Part shown: in pieces, positions 62,437 to 64,000 of the stretch
How the letters are laid out: each line of letters starts with the position of its first letter
Position numbering within the stretch: the first letter of the stretch is position 1
NCBI GenBank assembly: GCA_937930845.1
Contig: CALHBJ010000006.1
Location: 48,297 to 112,296 of the forward strand
DNA length: 64,000 bases
Direction of reading: 5' to 3'
Origin: an uncultured Rhizobiaceae group bacterium
GTDB lineage: Bacteria; Pseudomonadota; Alphaproteobacteria; Rhizobiales; Rhizobiaceae
Made by a program: the position numbers and the translations under genes
The notes under the pieces: generated by a model
Told to the model about the DNA's origin: nothing
The model's input: the letters and a program-made list of their open reading frames with translations, nothing else
The model's database searches: none

Positions 62437-63732
62437 ATGGGAATTTTACTTCTTCTGGGCGTCTTCATATTTTGCGTCATGATCGGTGCGCCAGTCGCCT
62501 TCGCATTGGGCATTGCCGCTTTGTCGGCATTTTGGTTCGAGGGGCTGCCGCTTTTTATAGGTTTCCAGCGTATTGTCTCTGGGATCAATGTGTACGCCTT
62601 CATGGCAATACCGTTTTTCATTTTTGCCGGGGAATTGATGTTTCACGGCGGCATCGCGATTCGGCTCGTACGCTTTGCCCAAGCCGCAGTCGGCGCAATG
62701 CGCGGCGGCCTTGGCATTGTAAACGTTCTTTCATCCATGCTGTTTGGCGGCATCTCTGGTTCTGCAATCGCTGACATTTCAGCGCTTGGCTCCATTTTGG
62801 TTCCGGTGATGAAAGACAAAGGCTATGATGCGGATTACGCAGTCAATGTAACTGTGACGTCTTCAATTGCGGGCATTATCATCCCGCCCAGCCATAACAT
62901 GATCATCTACGCCCTTGCAGCCGGTGCGGGTGTGGCTGGTTCAGTTTCCATTTCTCAACTCTTTCTTGCCGGTGTTGTGCCTGGCGTATTGATGTGTATT
63001 TGCCTTGCTGTCGCTGCTTATCTTGTTGCCGTTAAACGTGGATACCAGGCAGAAAAGTTTCCGGGTTGGTCAGCGCTGGTGATGTCATTTGCTCTGGCTA
63101 TTCCAGGGCTTTTAACTGCGGTCATCATTGTTGGTGGCGTCCTTTCCGGCATTTTCACGGTCACTGAATCCGGTGCTTTTGGAGCAATGTACGCATTCCT
63201 TGTTACCGTTCTGGTTTATCGCAGCCTCTCCTGGCAGGGTTTTAAGACGGCAGTGGTGTCGTCAGTACGCACGACATCCATGGTTATGATCTTGATCGCC
63301 TGCGCTGGTGCATTTGCCTACATGCTGACTTTCTACCGCGTCCCCGATAAAACGGTGGAACTTGTAACCGGTATCACTGAAAACCCAATCATGATCCTGC
63401 TGATGATCAACGTGGTGTTGCTGGTCCTTGGTATGATTATGGACATGGCCGCGTTGATCCTCATCTGCACACCGATATTCTTGCCCGTAGCCCACAGCCT
63501 CGGAATGGACCCATTGCAGTTCGGCATCATGATGCTGGTCAATTTGGGGTTGGGACTTTGCACCCCGCCGGTGGGAACCTGCCTGTTCGTGGGATGTGCC
63601 GTCGGCAAACTTCCGATTGAACAAGCGGTCAGAACGATCTGGCCATTCTACTTGGCGATTTTCGCCGCTCTGATGCTCATAACCTTCATCCCGGCAATTT
63701 CACTAACCCTGCCAGGTCTGATTGGAGACTAA
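62437..63732 (+). CDS. TRAP transporter large permease (DctM family)
   Basis: A 431-residue membrane protein with about 12 helices. Recognisable are IPFFIFAGELMFHGGIAIRL, MLFGGISGSAIADISALGSI, IIPPSHNMIIYALAAGAGV and NLGLGLCTPPVGTCLFVGCA, all typical of DctM. It carries the substrate and sodium pathway. It is the last gene of the SDR-TRAP operon, 110 bp before the insertion element. Confidence 0.92.
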   Translation: MGILLLLGVFIFCVMIGAPVAFALGIAALSAFWFEGLPLFIGFQRIVSGINVYAFMAIPFFIFAGELMFHGGIAIRLVRFAQAAVGAMRGGLGIVNVLSSMLFGGISGSAIADISALGSILVPVMKDKGYDADYAVNVTVTSSIAGIIIPPSHNMIIYALAAGAGVAGSVSISQLFLAGVVPGVLMCICLAVAAYLVAVKRGYQAEKFPGWSALVMSFALAIPGLLTAVIIVGGVLSGIFTVTESGAFGAMYAFLVTVLVYRSLSWQGFKTAVVSSVRTTSMVMILIACAGAFAYMLTFYRVPDKTVELVTGITENPIMILLMINVVLLVLGMIMDMAALILICTPIFLPVAHSLGMDPLQFGIMMLVNLGLGLCTPPVGTCLFVGCAVGKLPIEQAVRTIWPFYLAIFAALMLITFIPAISLTLPGLIGD

Positions 63733-63840
63733 GCTCAGACAAAATTCAGTATTTGCTTGCTGAGTAGAAGTCAGCTTCAACAGAGAGCCAACGAAACTTT
63801 GGTCCAACTAACTATTGTGCCGCAGTGAAATTCGATCAAC
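63733..63840. other. Short spacer before the insertion element
   Basis: 108 bp between dctM and the presumed insertion-sequence end. No terminator of good quality or gene was identified. Confidence 0.4.
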
Positions 63841-64000
63841 TGGTAATCCCCCCATTTTTGCGGGGTATTTTGGTAGAATTCATGCTGCCTGTTTGAGCTT
63901 TTGCGCTGGCGTTATTCCTCCTATTCCCATGTTTGGTCGTTGGTTGTTGTATGTCCATAGCCATCGTGTGGCGTGATCCTGAACCTGTTCCAGCGTGTCG
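63841..64000 (-). mobile_element. IS3-family insertion sequence, right part (continues beyond the window)
   Basis: The C-terminal end of a transposase is encoded at 63880-64000. The sequence outside it, TGGTAATCCCCCCATTTTTG, starts with TG and looks like an IS3-type terminal repeat, so the element probably ends at 63841. The other end and any target duplication lie outside the window. Confidence 0.7.
63880..64000 (-). CDS. IS3-family transposase (OrfB), C-terminal fragment at the window edge
   Basis: The last 39 codons of a DDE transposase, read on the minus strand and ending in TGA at 63880-63882. The pattern ATRWLWTYNNQRPNMGIGGI followed by TPAQKL is the integrase-core C-terminus of IS3-family OrfB. 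The protein is cut by the end of the window, so I cannot tell if the full gene is intact. It is too short for the ORF track. Confidence 0.85.
   Translation of the reverse strand, partial: DTLEQVQDHATRWLWTYNNQRPNMGIGGITPAQKLKQAA

Noticed and set aside
1-64000. CRISPR arrays, rRNA genes, replication origin
   Set aside because: No regularly spaced repeats, rRNA sequence or DnaA-box cluster was seen when reading the window.

Overview
The window reads as chromosomal DNA of an alphaproteobacterium, most likely of the Hyphomicrobiales (Rhizobiales) type. The clearest sign is a circularly permuted, two-piece tmRNA gene beside an alpha-type sspB. Gene content and order (two DUF2853 proteins, thyA-folA, hflK-hflC-DUF2065-degP, divergent serB/miaA, an ilv operon with a leader peptide) agree with that. 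I cannot name a genus from sequence alone.

0-15.3 kb is mostly housekeeping: sspB and ssrA (trans-translation and tag delivery to ClpXP), two facing DUF2853 genes, thyA-folA, the FtsH modulator hflKC with DUF2065 and a Deg protease, serB with a GNAT gene, miaA, a diguanylate cyclase, then ilvB-(EamA transporter)-ilvN behind an attenuator, and a LysE-type exporter. 15.7-20.5 kb is a tight molybdenum-hydroxylase maturation operon (MoxR AAA, VWA/CoxE, two XdhC halves, MoeA-like, MocA-like) with no hydroxylase structural genes in view. lipB and tRNA-Leu(GAG) follow.

22.2-32.3 kb is a carbohydrate uptake and catabolism locus: a YnjB-type binding protein with two permeases and an ATPase, a TIM-barrel isomerase/epimerase, separate DhaL and DhaK kinase subunits, a fucose/arabinose-isomerase-like protein and a convergent nucleoside hydrolase. 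Its substrate is not evident. 33-39 kb holds a glycine-betaine-type ABC system with an unusual tandem-fused permease, followed by an esterase and a metallo-beta-lactamase-fold hydrolase. 39-57.7 kb is a mosaic: MgtE, a LiuR-like MerR regulator, chromate resistance, an ArsR-SRPBCC fusion, a cytochrome P460, isovaleryl-CoA dehydrogenase, an acetyltransferase/PIG-L deacetylase pair, DUF1624, MscS, and a rhodanese-carboxyltransferase-TSUP-TetR group. Leucine catabolism recurs here (liuR-like, ivd, mccB-like) but is scattered.

From 57.8 kb the sequence looks accessory: a short tyrosine recombinase, a redoxin-GntR pair, and a divergent SDR-TRAP transporter operon whose promoter contains a clear inverted repeat. 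The window ends inside an IS3-family element on the minus strand. No CRISPR array, rRNA operon or replication origin was seen.
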